Source: Lactarius indigo (lineage: Eukaryota > Basidiomycota > Agaricomycetes > Russulales > Russulaceae). Taken from it: 64,000 nucleotides of DNA. Numbering within the stretch: position 1 is the stretch's first letter; each line of letters starts with the position of its first letter. Positions 36,813 to 48,746 of this stretch are shown here, in pieces. The notes beneath the pieces are model-generated. The model had not been told where the DNA came from, made no database searches, and saw only the letters and a list, made by a program, of their open reading frames with translations. The DNA is taken from assembly GCA_025766275.1 (NCBI GenBank), contig JAFKAC010000068.1:1-64000 (forward strand), given 5' to 3'. Both the position numbers and the translations under genes were made by a program.

Positions 36813-39396
36813 ATGGTTTCAGAACACGTCCTCGAGCTCTGTACCTCCTCGACAACTTTAATCGACGCCCTCGCAAAGGATCCGTATCAACCAGCATCAA
36901 GAGTAGTCAAGCAGCTTTTCAAAGATCGGGGTACCAATTTTAAGGAGCGTGCAGAGACTCCACCCTCAGAAGACGAACTCGACCTCGTAGCGAAGTGCGG
37001 AAAATTTCCGTGCAGGCCAGGCGATCTCTTTTTGCGGGTGAGTTGGTACATTCTCCGTCCGAGTACTCTGTAATCTCGCATACAGGTCTACCGGGATGTC
37101 TTGTGTGCATTAGAAATCGACCCCCTTGCTGGCCTTGTTTCCCCTTCCCTCCTTGGCAGCTCTGGTGTCGTTCCGCTCACCATTGTCTCTGTTATTCCCG
37201 ACATAGTGAGACACTACGCTTACCTCATCGCACGCGCAAAGGCCGAAGTTTTCCTTGCCACAAATTACTGGGAACGATCTCAATCTTCGGCAATTATCGC
37301 CGACTCACTACGCGAGCTCTCCAAGCGTGTGAAAGAGCGTGATGGAGAGAAAGTGGTTGTGAAGTTGATGTATGACCGAGGTAACGTGAAACAGGCCGTG
37401 AAGAACCGAATCGTCGTCAAGCCCATTTACTGGACCAGAATCGGCTTACCCGCCCAGGACGAGATTCCAGGAGTTGCTCTTGAGGTTATCAACTACCACC
37501 GTGCTCTCCTTGGAACATTCCACGCGAAATATCTAGTCGTTGATCGCCGTGTAGCATGTCTCAACAGTAACAATATTCAGGACCGCCCGAATATTGAGAT
37601 GATGATCCAACTCGAAGGTCCGGTGGTCGAAAGCTTCTATGACATGGCGTTAATGTCTTGGGCAAATGCGATGAATCCACCATTACCACTACTTACAGCG
37701 CAACCTGCTTCTTCCGGCATTTACCGGTTCGAGCACGATAACGAGGACATGAAGTGTGCGCTTCCTTTTGCAGACTTGTTTTTTCCCAGATCCCTGAGAT
37801 TACGCGCAGACCTTGGTTCGGAGCCAATGCTCACGGCGTTGCGCGCCCATTTCCAGGAGTGGCATGTCATCAAAAAAGTCCGGAGTATGCGATTTGATGC
37901 CCCGTCTCAGCTGCAGCGCATAAGCGTCACGGGTTCCGTGACGGCAGACCAGAGGCGCGGAGACTACCATTTCGGGCAGCCACAAGTGCGGGTTCCCTCA
38001 CCTCCTAAATCTGCGGACGCAAGAGATCACGGAATCTTCGATGCTTCGCTTGAAGATTACGAGAGGGGTGATGCCGTGGAAATGCACCGGGATATATCCG
38101 TTCCATCGTGGAAGGAATCCGTCAAAACCAATTCCGATGACAACGGTAATGTCGACGTTCCATCTTAACTTATCCGGAGCTGCCTAATGATTTTGCGCCG
38201 ACAGATTCTCTTAGTGCTACGGGGTCTTATACACCGACATCTGATAGTAATTCTCGCGGAACGGACAGTAGTCTATTCAGCTCGTTTGGGACACCCGACA
38301 CGAGCGCCGCCACCAAGGATGGTGGCTCTGAGACCGCACTCCAGGATGCGAGGGAAGTTGACTCCACAACACAGGGCAGTGATGGCGACTTCTCTTTGGG
38401 CGACTTTTGCCCACATATATTACATGAGCCGCACAAGCCAGTACCCATTGCGATGGTCAATAGACGCCCCACAGGAAGTGAGCCTTCTCGTACCTCGACT
38501 AGTGTACTTACACCAAGCTGATATTTATAGCACCTGGACATTATTCCGTCCGCCACTTCCCACAAGACATCGCCTGGCTAGGCGCCATGCGCTATGCCCA
38601 GAAGAGCGTCTTCATGTTTGTTTCACGTCTGCCATGTGGGGAGGTCATATACTGAGTTATATGCGCGTACAGCCAAACGCCCACGTTTAATGCCTCGCCC
38701 ATAGTCTCTAGCACGTTGGACGCCTGCAGACGCGGCGTTCAAGTGACCCTGTACCTCGACCTCGGATTCAACGACCAGGGCGAGATGATTCCGTTTCAAG
38801 GTGGTACTAATGAGGAGGTCGTGCACAAGATGTACAGGAAGCTCAATTGCGAGGGAAACGGTGCCGAAAAGCGCCTCGAGGTGTTCTGGTATACGGCAAA
38901 GGACCAAACTAAGCCGCTGAACGCGGCGGTGAGGAAACGAAATTGTCATGGTACGCCTTGGTGTCCTTGCAAGCGCTGGCTAAAACTGAGAGAGATGGTG
39001 CTCGCAGTGAAGTTCATGGCCGTGGATGATCAGATCGCCATTTTAGGGAATGGCAACCAAGGTACGAGGACTGGTTTTTGGCTGGACGCAAAGTATACCG
39101 GAGGGAAGCTAGACTGTCGACACTGATAATACGTTTTAGACACACAGTCCTGGTTCCACTCGCAAGAGGTCAACGTTATGATCGACTCACCGGAACTCGT
39201 CAGAGCGTGGATGCGCGGTATCGAAGCCAACCAAAACACTAGTCTGTATGGACGCGTCGATGACGGAGATGGGGTGTTGCGCGGTGAGGATGGCGAGGCC
39301 ATACAGGCTAGCGGGGTGGAGTCGAGCAATTTCCTCCGGAGGTTGAAGGGCATGGGAAAAGTGATGGCCAGAGTCCGCGGGACTGGTGGGTTTTAG
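36813..39396 (+). CDS. Phospholipase D-like protein with two HKD motifs
   Basis: Seven exons (36813-37037, 37086-38145, 38205-38477, 38531-38615, 38673-38950, 39008-39061, 39140-39396) give 743 aa in exact phase. Two HxKxxxxD catalytic motifs are present: HAKYLVVD at about residue 221 and HVKFMAVD at about 640, the second restored only when the intron at 38951-39007 is removed. The conserved segments TPTFNASPIV, LYLDLGFNDQGEMIPFQGG, NGNQ and SWFHSQEVNVMIDSP flank the second motif. The superfamily covers phospholipase D, cardiolipin synthase and nucleases acting through a phosphohistidine; this fungal group is most like cardiolipin-synthase-type enzymes, but the substrate is not proven. A Ser/Thr-rich linker lies between the two halves. 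The tandem LysM array begins only a few bases after the stop. Confidence 0.88.
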
Positions 39397-40641
39397 GTGG
39401 GAGTGCCATATCTAACTTTGTAGGATACCTCCATTACTGTACGCTCAGGCTTGGACCTTATTGTACTGTAGCTCGGAGCGTGCCAGCTCGGGCCCGTGAT
39501 ACGGACATGACGTGCCGCTTAAATATAAACGCGCAGCACTCACGCAGTCTTGTCCCACACCACAGCGCAGCACTTTCGTTACCGGCAGGTGCAATCTTCA
39601 AAGTGCGCAGTCCTTGCGCAGTCCTTAGGGTGATGCCTGGTCCGCGCATCGGCCCGGGACCACTTTCCTTCCTGCACACGTGCTACCTTCGCCCAGCTTC
39701 AAGTTAGCGGCGTTGCGATTCTCTCGGACGAAAAAAGAAACAATTTTCGTTCAAACTACATGCAATGCGATAAACCTCTCATCAGGTGACTACTGCGTGT
39801 TTCCGCTACCAGTGGCTGGCACTAGTCAAACCCGCGTGGCCCGAGGCGAGGTGTTGCCGAATCTACAATTCTCGTAACTTATTCGAACAAGCTGATTCTC
39901 GACATTGCAATGGTATCAGCTTGAATTTATTTATTTTTTGACGATTTGTGACACTAACATGAGGGCCGCAGCATTAGGGTAAACCTAAGGTAGTGTCTTT
40001 TTCTTTGAATAGGCGTGACACGACAAATATGAGTTTCAATACACTAGGTGTCAACGGGCCAGTCTGCTACATTGTGGACCCTCTCCCGATCAAACTCGTG
40101 TACAGTACATCAAGTAACTGGCTTGGGAGTCTTAGACTCCACGTAGGTAGCTCGACCGTGCCCAAGGACGCACGCCGACAGGCCAACTCAATTTCCAGAA
40201 TGCAACAAATATCTTAACAGATCTTTCATTTGCCATTTGCCATAAACCCAACCGTGGGGGCGTTCTGCGCCACTTTGCTTAATATTTCGCATCACCTAAG
40301 TTGCCACCTTTTCCAATGAAACTTAGTCACGTGTAACTATATGTTTCGAGTGTCGTTCAAGTTAACATCTTCCGAAGGCTCGCAACTCAAGGCTATGCCT
40401 CTAGTTACACGACACTGGAGACGCTGCGGAGAAGTATGCCGTCGTCTAGGTCTCAGCGGGCGCTTCATTTCGATGCGCAGTTTCTTATGCCTTCTCTTTT
40501 TGGCTTCATCGTCGTTCCCATTGATGCAACGGTCACATGTCCAGGTGAGAGTGTCGCAATGGGAATAAACACACATCCGCGCCAGTCCTACACGCGAGAT
40601 TCATCTGTCCATTTATTCGCTCAGCCAGGACACTCTGCGGG

Positions 40642-40648
40642 TATAAAA
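40642..40648 (+). promoter_or_regulatory. TATA box, LysM copy 1
   Basis: TATAAAA 65 nt before the ATG, in the conserved context GGGTATAAAATGAAGGGCTG. Confidence 0.7.
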
Positions 40649-40706
40649 TGAAGGGCTGCTCCCCTTCCTCAGACCAACAACCATCCGACGCAATCTCTAC
40701 TTTACC

Positions 40707-41425
40707 ATGCACGTCATCTCCACTGCTGCCTTTGTTTCCGTTCTTGCTCTGGCATCCACCCTAGCCTTTGCTTTGCCACAGGCTAAACCAGCAACCGGTC
40801 CTGCTCCGCAACAATCTCCGGCCCCATTGAAGTCGTCGTCTTCTGACAAGCCTGCCAGTGTTCCATGCACAGATACCTATACTGTCCCGTAAGTCTTGCA
40901 ATATCCTATCTCTTCGTGGTACCTCTCGATGTACGTGTGCTGACTGTCTTGCTCACGACCAGGCAAGCTGAACCCTGCGATACGTTGGTCGCGAAGCTCG
41001 GGCTGAGCCAGGCTGATATCTTGTCACTGAATGACGGGTTAAGCTGTAGGTGTCACTGATACAATCTGGTCGAGCGGAGCTCTGGCTGAGACACAAATCG
41101 TCACCACAGGCGACGGGAATATCCCTGCCGGCAAGGTATTGTGTATTAAGAAGCCGAAGCAAAAGTCGACTCGGGCGTTGGCCCCAAATCCCCCAAAGCC
41201 TGCACCTGCTTGCAAGACATACGCTCCGGCCACGGCCGCGACGTGCGATGAGCTGGCGGCCGAGTTTGGTCTTACTCCGGAGAAATTTGTTGAGTACAAC
41301 AGCGGCGTGAACAGCGGCTGCACGAACCTCGTTCCGGGACAAAAAGTACGTGTATTCCGTCCCGCTGATGGGCTGTGATATGACACTAACCAATCCGGGA
41401 TTAGTACTGCGTGGCCTTGGATTGA
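40707..41425 (+). CDS. Secreted two-LysM protein, copy 1
   Basis: Four exons (40707-40888, 40963-41045, 41110-41345, 41405-41425) give 173 aa. A signal peptide (about residues 1-22, hydrophobic VSVLALASTLAFA) is followed by a Pro/Ser-rich linker and two LysM domains. LysM1 covers CTDTYTV, PCDTLVAKLGLSQADILSLN, LSC and IPAGKVLC; LysM2 covers ACKTY, TCDELAAEFGLTPEKF, CTNLVPGQKYCVALD. Each domain has four Cys, as usual in fungal LysM proteins. LysM binds chitin or related glycans; secreted fungal LysM proteins can shield hyphae or sequester chitin fragments. That role is inferred from the family. The last seven codons sit in a separate 21-nt exon, common to all copies. Confidence 0.9.
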
Positions 41426-42639
41426 TACACCATAAACAACACAGATCCAGTCTTTCAACAGTGAGGAGATCCTAGGTCGTGCGCATTGAGTCATACGATG
41501 GGACCCCGTTCTGTGTGGAGGGCGCAGTTAAATCGTTTCGTTGCTTGTGTCCTAACTAGCACAGAATATGGACTAGATGTCTTTATTTTTGTCTCACTTT
41601 TGTCACCAACTACTAATCGAATAGTAGACGGCCTCGAGTCGTAATTATACCGTTTCTTATGCATGTCCGAGTCATGGCCAAACATAACTTGAAGGTCATC
41701 AAGTGGTCTCATGAGTCTTTAGGTCTTAGGCCTCTTGTCGTCACATTTCGCCTCACTCAATCCCTTCGACAGAGTAGCTGACTCTGAACTTCGCTGAGAA
41801 GCGGCGGCTAGTACATCCTTGTTGAATCTATTCTCTGACTCTGCACCAGAGAATACATCGGCAAAAGCACGTTAACATGTACTCCTGACTTATATGAAGC
41901 CATTGGGTTTAGTCCATTGGAAAAGCAAGGTTTTCATTACGTCCCGATACCGGCAGTGATTGTCCTTTCTGGCTTCGTCCCTTGTTGCGCTTCGCAGCAT
42001 CACCCGATTCCAGCTGAGTTCAAAGACGACATTTAAAACTCTTCAACTTGCTCTTCGATCTGACTTCAGCTTGGTCCGTGACTCTAAGTTGAAGACCTCG
42101 AATTCGCGACAGCCCAAGCGACAGCCTGAGGCTTACTGTATCGGGCGTGTATACAAGCACATATTCTAGCACCGGAGTCCCTAGTTCACCGTGACGGTGA
42201 CAATGACTAACAATTTGCTTCATAACTTTGAAAGCAATATGTGACAAGATATATTTTCGATTCCAGAAAATAGAAACATTATCACTTGTCTACGGTCGTG
42301 GCACCTTTTAAAGTCCCGACGAGCGCCCGTCGCCGTCTCGGACAGTGTATGATAGCGATTTTGCCTTGATAACGCCCTTCCCACTCTTCATCTACCAATC
42401 TCCGACTCCCATTGCCGCGGTGACCATCCGCTCCGTAGGCAGCATCTTGGGCATCTTGGGATTCAGCTCGGAACGGACAGCAAACCGAGACCGACATATT
42501 GGATAATCGCAATATTACCGTAGTTAAACGGTTATTTATGGAATAATATCTAAGAGATAGGAACATAGTATGCTCTACTCCAGACCTCCATCGCTCTCGC
42601 GTTCCATACATATTTGACCTCCCGCTGCGCTTAAACTCT

Positions 42640-42865
42640 TCACAGCATAACCACCGTCTCGCGCATTCCCTGCTCGAGCTTGAGAATTGAGTCGAGGGCC
42701 GCGATGTCGCTGCCTGCAAACGTAAGCAAAGTGCACCATAGACGAATGTCGTGAGCGCATGGCATGCGGCGTGGTAAGTGGCGATATTGGACTCAAAGGC
42801 GGTGTTAGCGGATTTTGCTTACCGGCCTGGGTTGAGTCGGGCGATGCGAGCGAAACGTACCACAT
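42640..42865 (-). pseudogene. Companion small gene, truncated copy A
   Basis: Exon 1 (42865-42823, starting MWYVSL) splices to exon 2 (42713-42640), whose translation GSDIAALDSILKLEQGM is the family hallmark, but a stop comes after only 38 aa. Homologous sequence continues beyond the stop to about 42290. The function is unknown; see the intact copy at 46530-46884. Confidence 0.45.
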
Positions 42866-43985
42866 TACTGTAATATAAACGCACAGTACTCGCTTGAGTA
42901 TTCACGCAGTCTTGTCTTACACCCCAGCGCAGCACATTCGTTACAGTACCGACCTTTCGCACAAAGCTACAGGCACAATCTCCAAAGTGCGCAGTCCTCA
43001 AGTGATGTCCGGTTCGCGCACCATATCACTTTTCCTCCTGCACACGTGCCATCTCCCGCGTCCTGCTTAGCGAGCAGCGATTCTCTTGGACGGGCAAAGA
43101 AACTATTTTCGTTCAAGCTACATGCAACGCGATGTACCTCTCATCAGGTAGCCATTGCGTGTTTCCAGTTTCCACTCCCAGTGGCTGGCACTGGTCAATC
43201 CCGCATGGCCCGAGGCGAGGTGCTGCCGAATCTACGATTCTCGTAACTTATTCGGGCACGCTGATCCTCCACATTGCCATGGTATCAGCTTGTTTTTTTT
43301 TGTTTTTTTGTTTTTTGTTTTGGCGATTTTTGATGCTAACATGAGGGCCGCAGCATTAGGGTAAACCTGCGGCAAAGTCTTTTTTCCTTTGAATAGGCGT
43401 GACACGACAAATATGGGTTTCAATACGCTAGGTGTCAACGGGCCAGTCTGCGACATTGTGGACGCTCGCCCGATTGCACTCGTGTACAGTACATCAAGTG
43501 ACTGGCTTGGAAGTCTCATAGTCCATGTAGGTAGCTCCACCGTGCCCAATGACACACACCCTGGAAAAGCCAAGTCAATTTCCAAATGCAGCAAATATCT
43601 TAACAGATCCTTCATTTTCCATAAACCGAGTTGCGAACTCTTCCAATGAATCCTAGTCACGTGTAACTATATGTTCCGAGTGTCGTTCAAGTTAACGTTG
43701 ATCTTCCGACGGCTCGCAACTCAAGGCTATGCCTCTAGTTACACGACGCTGGAGACGCTGCGGAGAAGTATGCCGTCGTCTAGGTCTCAGCGGGCGCTTC
43801 ATTTCGATGCGCAGTTTCTTATGCAATCTCTTTTTGGCTTCATCGTCATTCCCATTGATGCAACAGTCACATGTCTAGGTGAGAGTGTTGCAATGGGAAT
43901 AAGCACACATCCGCCCCGGTCCTACACGCGAGTTTGAAGTAGATTCATCTGTCCATCTATTCACTCAACCAGGACTCTCTGCGGG

Positions 43986-43992
43986 TATAAAA
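43986..43992 (+). promoter_or_regulatory. TATA box, LysM copy 2
   Basis: TATAAAA 65 nt before the ATG in the same conserved context as copy 1. Confidence 0.7.
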
Positions 43993-44050
43993 TGAAAGGC
44001 TGCTCACCTTCCTCAAACCAACAACCATCCGACGCAATCTCTACTTTACC

Positions 44051-45485
44051 ATGCACGTCATCTCCACTGCTGCCTTTGTTTCCGTTCTTGCTTTGGCATC
44101 CACCCTAGCCTTTGCTTTGCCACAAGCTAAACCAGCAACCGGTCCTGCTCCGCAACAATCTCCGGCCCCATTGAAGTCGTCGTCTTCTGACAAGCCTGCC
44201 AGTGTTCCATGCACAGATACCTATACTGTCCCGTAAGTCTTGCAATATCCTATCTCTTCGTGGTACCTCTCGATGTACGTGTGCTGACTGTCTTGCTCAC
44301 GACCAGGCAAGCTGAACCCTGCGATACGTTGGTCGCGAAGCTCGGGCTGAGCCAGGCTGATATCTTGTCGCTGAATGACGGGTTAAGCTGTAGGTGTCCT
44401 TGATACAATCTGGTCGAGCGGAGCTCTGGCTGAGACACGAATTATCACCACAGGTGACGGTAATATCCCTGCCGGCAAGGTATTGTGTATTAAGAAGCCG
44501 AAGCAAAAGTCGACTCGGGCGTTGGCCCCAAATCCCCCAAAGCCTGCACCTGCCTGCAAGACATACGCTCCGGCCACGGCCGCGACGTGCGATGAGCTGG
44601 CGGCCGAGTTTGGTCTTACTCCGGAGAAATTCGTCGAGTACAACAGCGGCGTGAACAGCGGCTGCACGAACCTCGTTCCGGGACAGAAAGTACGTGTATT
44701 CCTTCCCACTATAGGGTGTGCGACATAGTGCTAACTAATTTTTTTTTTTTTTTTTTTTTTTCAATCAATTTATATTCCGGGGTGCGTAATGCGAGTTACA
44801 GACCGGTCGGGCCGACTAACTACCTAATCTAACCCATTTACGAAACACGTTCGATAAGTGGCCGATTTATGAGTCGCAGCCACGCGAGATAATTTAGCGG
44901 TTACAGAGACGCCAACCCATAGGAGGTCGGCAGGCGTAGGAGGGTCCCGGTAAAGGGCGCCTTAGTAATATTCGGTAATGCAACTGTCCATCGTACGTGT
45001 GTCATCATCAAGCCTCCTCCACTCAAACCACCGGTTACACGGTCCGGTGCTTGGCCGGGTGAATGAGGGCGGGCGAGACGAATCGGGAAGGAGCAGCGGC
45101 ATGTCGGGTTAGGGTAGAACCGGGGGGCAGCTATTTGAACGGACCCCGGAGCGTGGGTATGCCGGTGGTGCTGCGGCAGGGACCCGGGTAGGACGGAGAG
45201 TGAACGTCGTGCGGCGCGATGCCACGTGGTGGTTAAGCCCAGGTTTGGTTACCCCGGGTGGCTGTCAAAGGGCCGGCCGGTTTGTTGTGGAGCCGGAACT
45301 CCGTGGGTGTTCATGTGCCGGGGCACGGGGTAGCCCGCAGGGAATGCACCAGCCCGGATTCGAACCCAGAGTCCGTCACCAGAGCTGTCCCGTGTAAGGC
45401 GAGGGGGGGAGCAATAGCCCATTGCACCACACTCCCCCCTTAGTGCTAACTAATTCGGGATTAGTACTGCGTGGCCTTGGATTGA
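44051..45485 (+). CDS. Secreted two-LysM protein, copy 2 (SINE in intron 3)
   Basis: Exons 44051-44232, 44307-44389, 44454-44689 and 45465-45485 give 173 aa, almost identical to copy 1 (signal peptide, linker and both LysM domains the same). Copies 1 and 2 are therefore the youngest pair. Intron 3 is 775 nt instead of about 60, because a SINE is inserted in it on the opposite strand. If the enlarged intron is spliced, the protein is normal. If it is not, the frame reads a few codons into the intron and ends early, losing the terminal YCVALD with the last Cys. Confidence 0.88.
44726..44740 (+). repeat. Target-site duplication, left
   Basis: TAGTGCTAACTAATT, identical to 45441-45455 on the far side of the SINE. 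The exact right edge is blurred by the adjoining T-run. Confidence 0.85.
44741..45440 (-). mobile_element. tRNA-derived SINE
   Basis: A 700-bp insertion bounded by a 15-bp direct repeat. Read on the minus strand it begins with a tRNA-like head: A-box-like TGGTGCAATGGG at 45429-45418 and a perfect B box GGTTCGAATCC at 45366-45356. It ends in a long A-run (the T-run at 44741-44761). These are the marks of a tRNA-derived SINE copied by a partner LINE. No open frame is expected and none is recognised. The middle body is not assigned. Confidence 0.88.
45441..45455 (+). repeat. Target-site duplication, right
   Basis: A second copy of TAGTGCTAACTAATT, running straight into the intron's own 3' end (CGGGATTAG) as in the other LysM copies. 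Confidence 0.85.
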
Positions 45486-46529
45486 TACCCTGGAAACAGC
45501 ACAGACTTGAGCACGGATCTAGTCTGTCAACAGTGACGAGATCTTCAGTCGTGCGCCTTGGTAGTCCCTTTTCTGTGTGGAGGGCGAAGTTTAGTTGATC
45601 GCAGAATTTTCTCGTTTCATGTCCTTACTACAGACTATGGACTAGATTAATTTCTATATCTCCCCCTATGTCTTCCCAACTACTAATCGAATAGTAGACT
45701 GTGTAGACGGCTTTGAGTCGTAATTATACCGCGTCTTATGGATGTCCGAGTCAAGGCCGGACATAAGTTAGTGATCGCCAGCTTATCAAGTGGTATCACG
45801 ACCCTCCTCGGGTCTCTTGTCATCACGTCACTGCCCCTCTCAATTCCTTCAACTGAATGGCTGACTCGAACCCCACTGAGCGGCGGGTAGCACGTTATTT
45901 TTTAATCCATTTTCGTGCCTTGTTTCGTGCACCCCCAAATACACTGGAAGAACCCTATGTAGCACGCCGTTAACCGATACTTCTAACTAACAACGGTTGT
46001 ACATGCCAGTGGGGTTTAGTCCTTTGGAAAATCAAGGGTATTGTTAGTACGGTCTTAGTCCAAGTCGTGTGAATTTCGAACCCCGCTTGGGCACGCGCGA
46101 ATCGAACCCTGGGGCGTAATTCACGTGTCGCTGGCGGCGAGTGATCGCTTTCATTGATGCTTCATAAAGCTTCATATAGCTTCATAGCTTCATCTCTTGT
46201 TGCGCTACTAGTATCTCACCCTTGACTCGTGAACCCGATTCCGGCTGAGTTCAAAGGCTGAGCTCAAAGACGATTTTTGTAGGCTGGCACCACTCTTTCA
46301 ATTCTACTGTAGAATAGCTGAGCGCTGAGCGCCGAGGAACTATTCACGATGAGGTACTGTATCGGGAATGATGTGTATATCGTAGCATTGAAGTCCCTTC
46401 TCAAGTTCTCCATGACTGCGACGATGACTGACGAAGCGCTTTATAGATTCGAAAGCAGCACGTTACACACGAGCGTGTCCTTTTAATATTAGAAAAATAG
46501 ATGACCTAGGCATTGTCGCCTGTCTACAG

Positions 46530-46884
46530 TCACATATAAAGCCCTGACGACTCTGTCTCGCCAACGTGCAGATAAACAGCGTTTCGTTCTTTGTAAATAA
46601 CTGTCACAGTAGCGGTCTCGCCGGGTCGATGTCGACGACGCTTATCCATAGGCAGCAGCAGCACCGTCTCCGAATCGAGCATGAGCTGCTCAAGCTTGAG
46701 GATCGATTCGAAGGTCTCGACGTCGTCTCCCGCAAACGTGGAAAAGTGCGTGGCAAGCGAATGTCGTGCGTGCAGGGCGTGCGTGGGCGTCGCGTGGTAA
46801 GAGGCGAGAATGGACTCCGGGAGGCAGTGGATTTTGCTTACCGGCCCGGGTTGGATTGGGTAGCGTGACCGTGACGTACTGCAT
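46530..46884 (-). CDS. Companion small gene, intact copy B (79 aa)
   Basis: Two exons (46884-46842 and 46726-46530) join in phase to 79 aa. The start MQYVTV matches the start of copy A. Exon 2 carries DDVETFESILKLEQLML and ends in HVGETESSGLYM. Related minus-strand sequence occurs in three other units with the hallmarks SDIEALDPI and IDVGETATVHVG, always on the strand opposite the LysM gene. I know no family with this pattern. There is no signal peptide, so an intracellular product is likely if it is expressed. The acceptor here (GGGAG) differs from the TTTGCAG of other copies. Confidence 0.4.
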
Positions 46885-47976
46885 AATGAAAACGCGCAGT
46901 CTTGTCTTTCACCACAGCACAGCACGTTCATTACAGTACCGACCATTCGCACAAGGGTAAAGTCTTCAAAGTGCGCAGTCCTCAGGTGATGCCTTGTCTG
47001 CGCATCGGATCACTTTCTCTCCTGCACACGTGTCACGTCCAGCTTAGCGATTAGCGAATCTCTTGGATGAGCAAAGAAACACTTTGAGTTTAAACTACGT
47101 GCCATTCTATACTCTCATCAGGTGAATACGATTGCGTTCTTCTGCCGTTCAAACCCACGTGGCCGTCGGCGAAGCGCAGTTCTCGTAGTTGGGGACAGGG
47201 CCGGGGAGTCGACGGGGATGCTGCTCCTCAACGGTGCCATGGTACTAGCTTAATTCTATTGATTGGCAGCGCTAAAATGAGGGCCGCAGGATTAGGGTGA
47301 ACCTATGACAGAGTCTTTGATCTTTGAATGGGCGATACGAAAAACACGAGTTTCAATCTGCACGCTGTAGATTAGTACTAGGCCCCATTACTCCTCGCTC
47401 GGTTGAACTCAAGTATTTCGAGTGACTGGCTTGGGATTCTTAGACTCTATGTAGATGGCTCCACAGACACACACTGGATTGGCTAACTACAGCAAATACC
47501 TTAACAAATCTATCATTTGCCACAAACTCAACCGTAGATGTACCCTGCGCCACTTCGCTCCATATTTCGCGTTACCTAGGCTGTGCTCTCGGCCACAGCC
47601 ACCACGCGGCCAACTTTTCCGAGGAAACGTAGTGAGTGTAACTAGTGAGTGTAACTATATGTACGTTCAGAGTGTCGTTGATCTTCCGAGGGCTCGCAAT
47701 TCAGGCAGTGCTTTAAGTTACGCGATACCAGAGACGCTGCGGAGAAGTTTGCCGCCGTCTATTCCCCACTGGCGATGGGGCCTTTCATCTTACTGCGCAT
47801 TTTGTTACTATGTTATATCTTTTTGGCTCATCGTTATTCCCATTGATGCCACCGCCACATCTCCGTGTTGCAAAGGGAATATGTACACATCCGCACCGAT
47901 CTCACATGGATGCTTGAGGTAGATTCATCAGTGACTCATCTACCCGTCTATTCGCACAACTCGGGCTCCCTGAGGG

Positions 47977-47983
47977 TATAAAA
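47977..47983 (+). promoter_or_regulatory. TATA box, LysM copy 3
   Basis: TATAAAA 68 nt before the ATG in the conserved promoter context. Confidence 0.7.
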
Positions 47984-48044
47984 TGAAGGGCTGCACCCTT
48001 TCTTTGGAGCATCAACCATTCGACGCGACCTCCTCTACTTTACC

Positions 48045-48746
48045 ATGCACGCCATCTCCACTGCTGCCTTTGTTTCCGTTCTTGCCTTGGTATCGTCGCT
48101 GGCTGCTGCCATTCCAGCAGCCAGTCCGGCTCCGCAGTGTACTCGTATGTCAACATCTTCATCTTCATCTCACTCCTGGTTGTCTGACAAGCTGTTCAAT
48201 GCACAGAAACGTATACCCTCCCGTAAGTCTTGCAATATCCTATCTCTCCGTGGTGCCTCCAGATGCACGTATGCTGACATGTCTTGCTCACCACCAGGAA
48301 AGCTGAACCTTGCGATACCCTCGTCGCGGAGCTCGGCCTTAGCCAGGCTGATATCTTGTCGCTGAATGACGGGTTAAGCTGTAGGTGTCCTTGATACCAT
48401 CCGATCGAGTAGAGCTTAAGTCGAGACCCAAATTGCCACCACAGGTGACGGCAACATTCCCGCCGGCAAGGTATTGTGCATTAAGAAGCCGAAGCAAGTG
48501 TCGTTGTTGGCGCAAAAGCCGGCGCCTGCCTGCAAGACGTACGCTCCGGCGACGGCCGCGACATGTGACGCGCTGGCGTCCGAGTTTGGTCTTACTCCGG
48601 AGAAATTTGTCGAGTACAACAGCAACGTGAACAGCGACTGTACCAACCTCGTTCCGGGACAGAAAGTACGTGTATTACCTCCCACTATAGGGGGTGTGAC
48701 ATAGCACTAACTGATTCGTGATTAGTACTGCGTGGCCTTGGACTGA
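48045..48746 (+). CDS. Secreted two-LysM protein, copy 3 (extra linker intron)
   Basis: Five exons (48045-48144, 48207-48222, 48298-48380, 48445-48665, 48726-48746) give 146 aa. Signal peptide (VSVLALVSSLAAA), very short linker, then LysM1 (TYTLP, PCDTLVAELGLSQADILSLN) and LysM2 (ACKTYAPATAATCDALASEFG, CTNLVPGQKYCVALD). The DNA that codes the Ser-rich linker in copies 1, 2 and 5-7 is here an intron (48145-48206, GTATGT...GCACAG). Without removing it, LysM1 is out of frame, so splicing is required. Confidence 0.85.

Noticed and set aside
39993..40217. 75-codon frame recurring upstream of LysM promoters
   Set aside because: The frame is broken or shifted in the other units, so it is a by-product of the conserved DNA block and not a conserved protein.
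41139..41378. LysM exon 3 read as a stand-alone gene
   Set aside because: The frame joins upstream exons with exact phase, giving a signal peptide and LysM1, and downstream to YCVALD; it is an inner exon.
46070..46115. B-box-like GGTTCGATTC on the minus strand in the unit after copy 2, possible tRNA
   Set aside because: No matching A box or cloverleaf arms could be built at the right distance; at most a short tRNA or SINE remnant.
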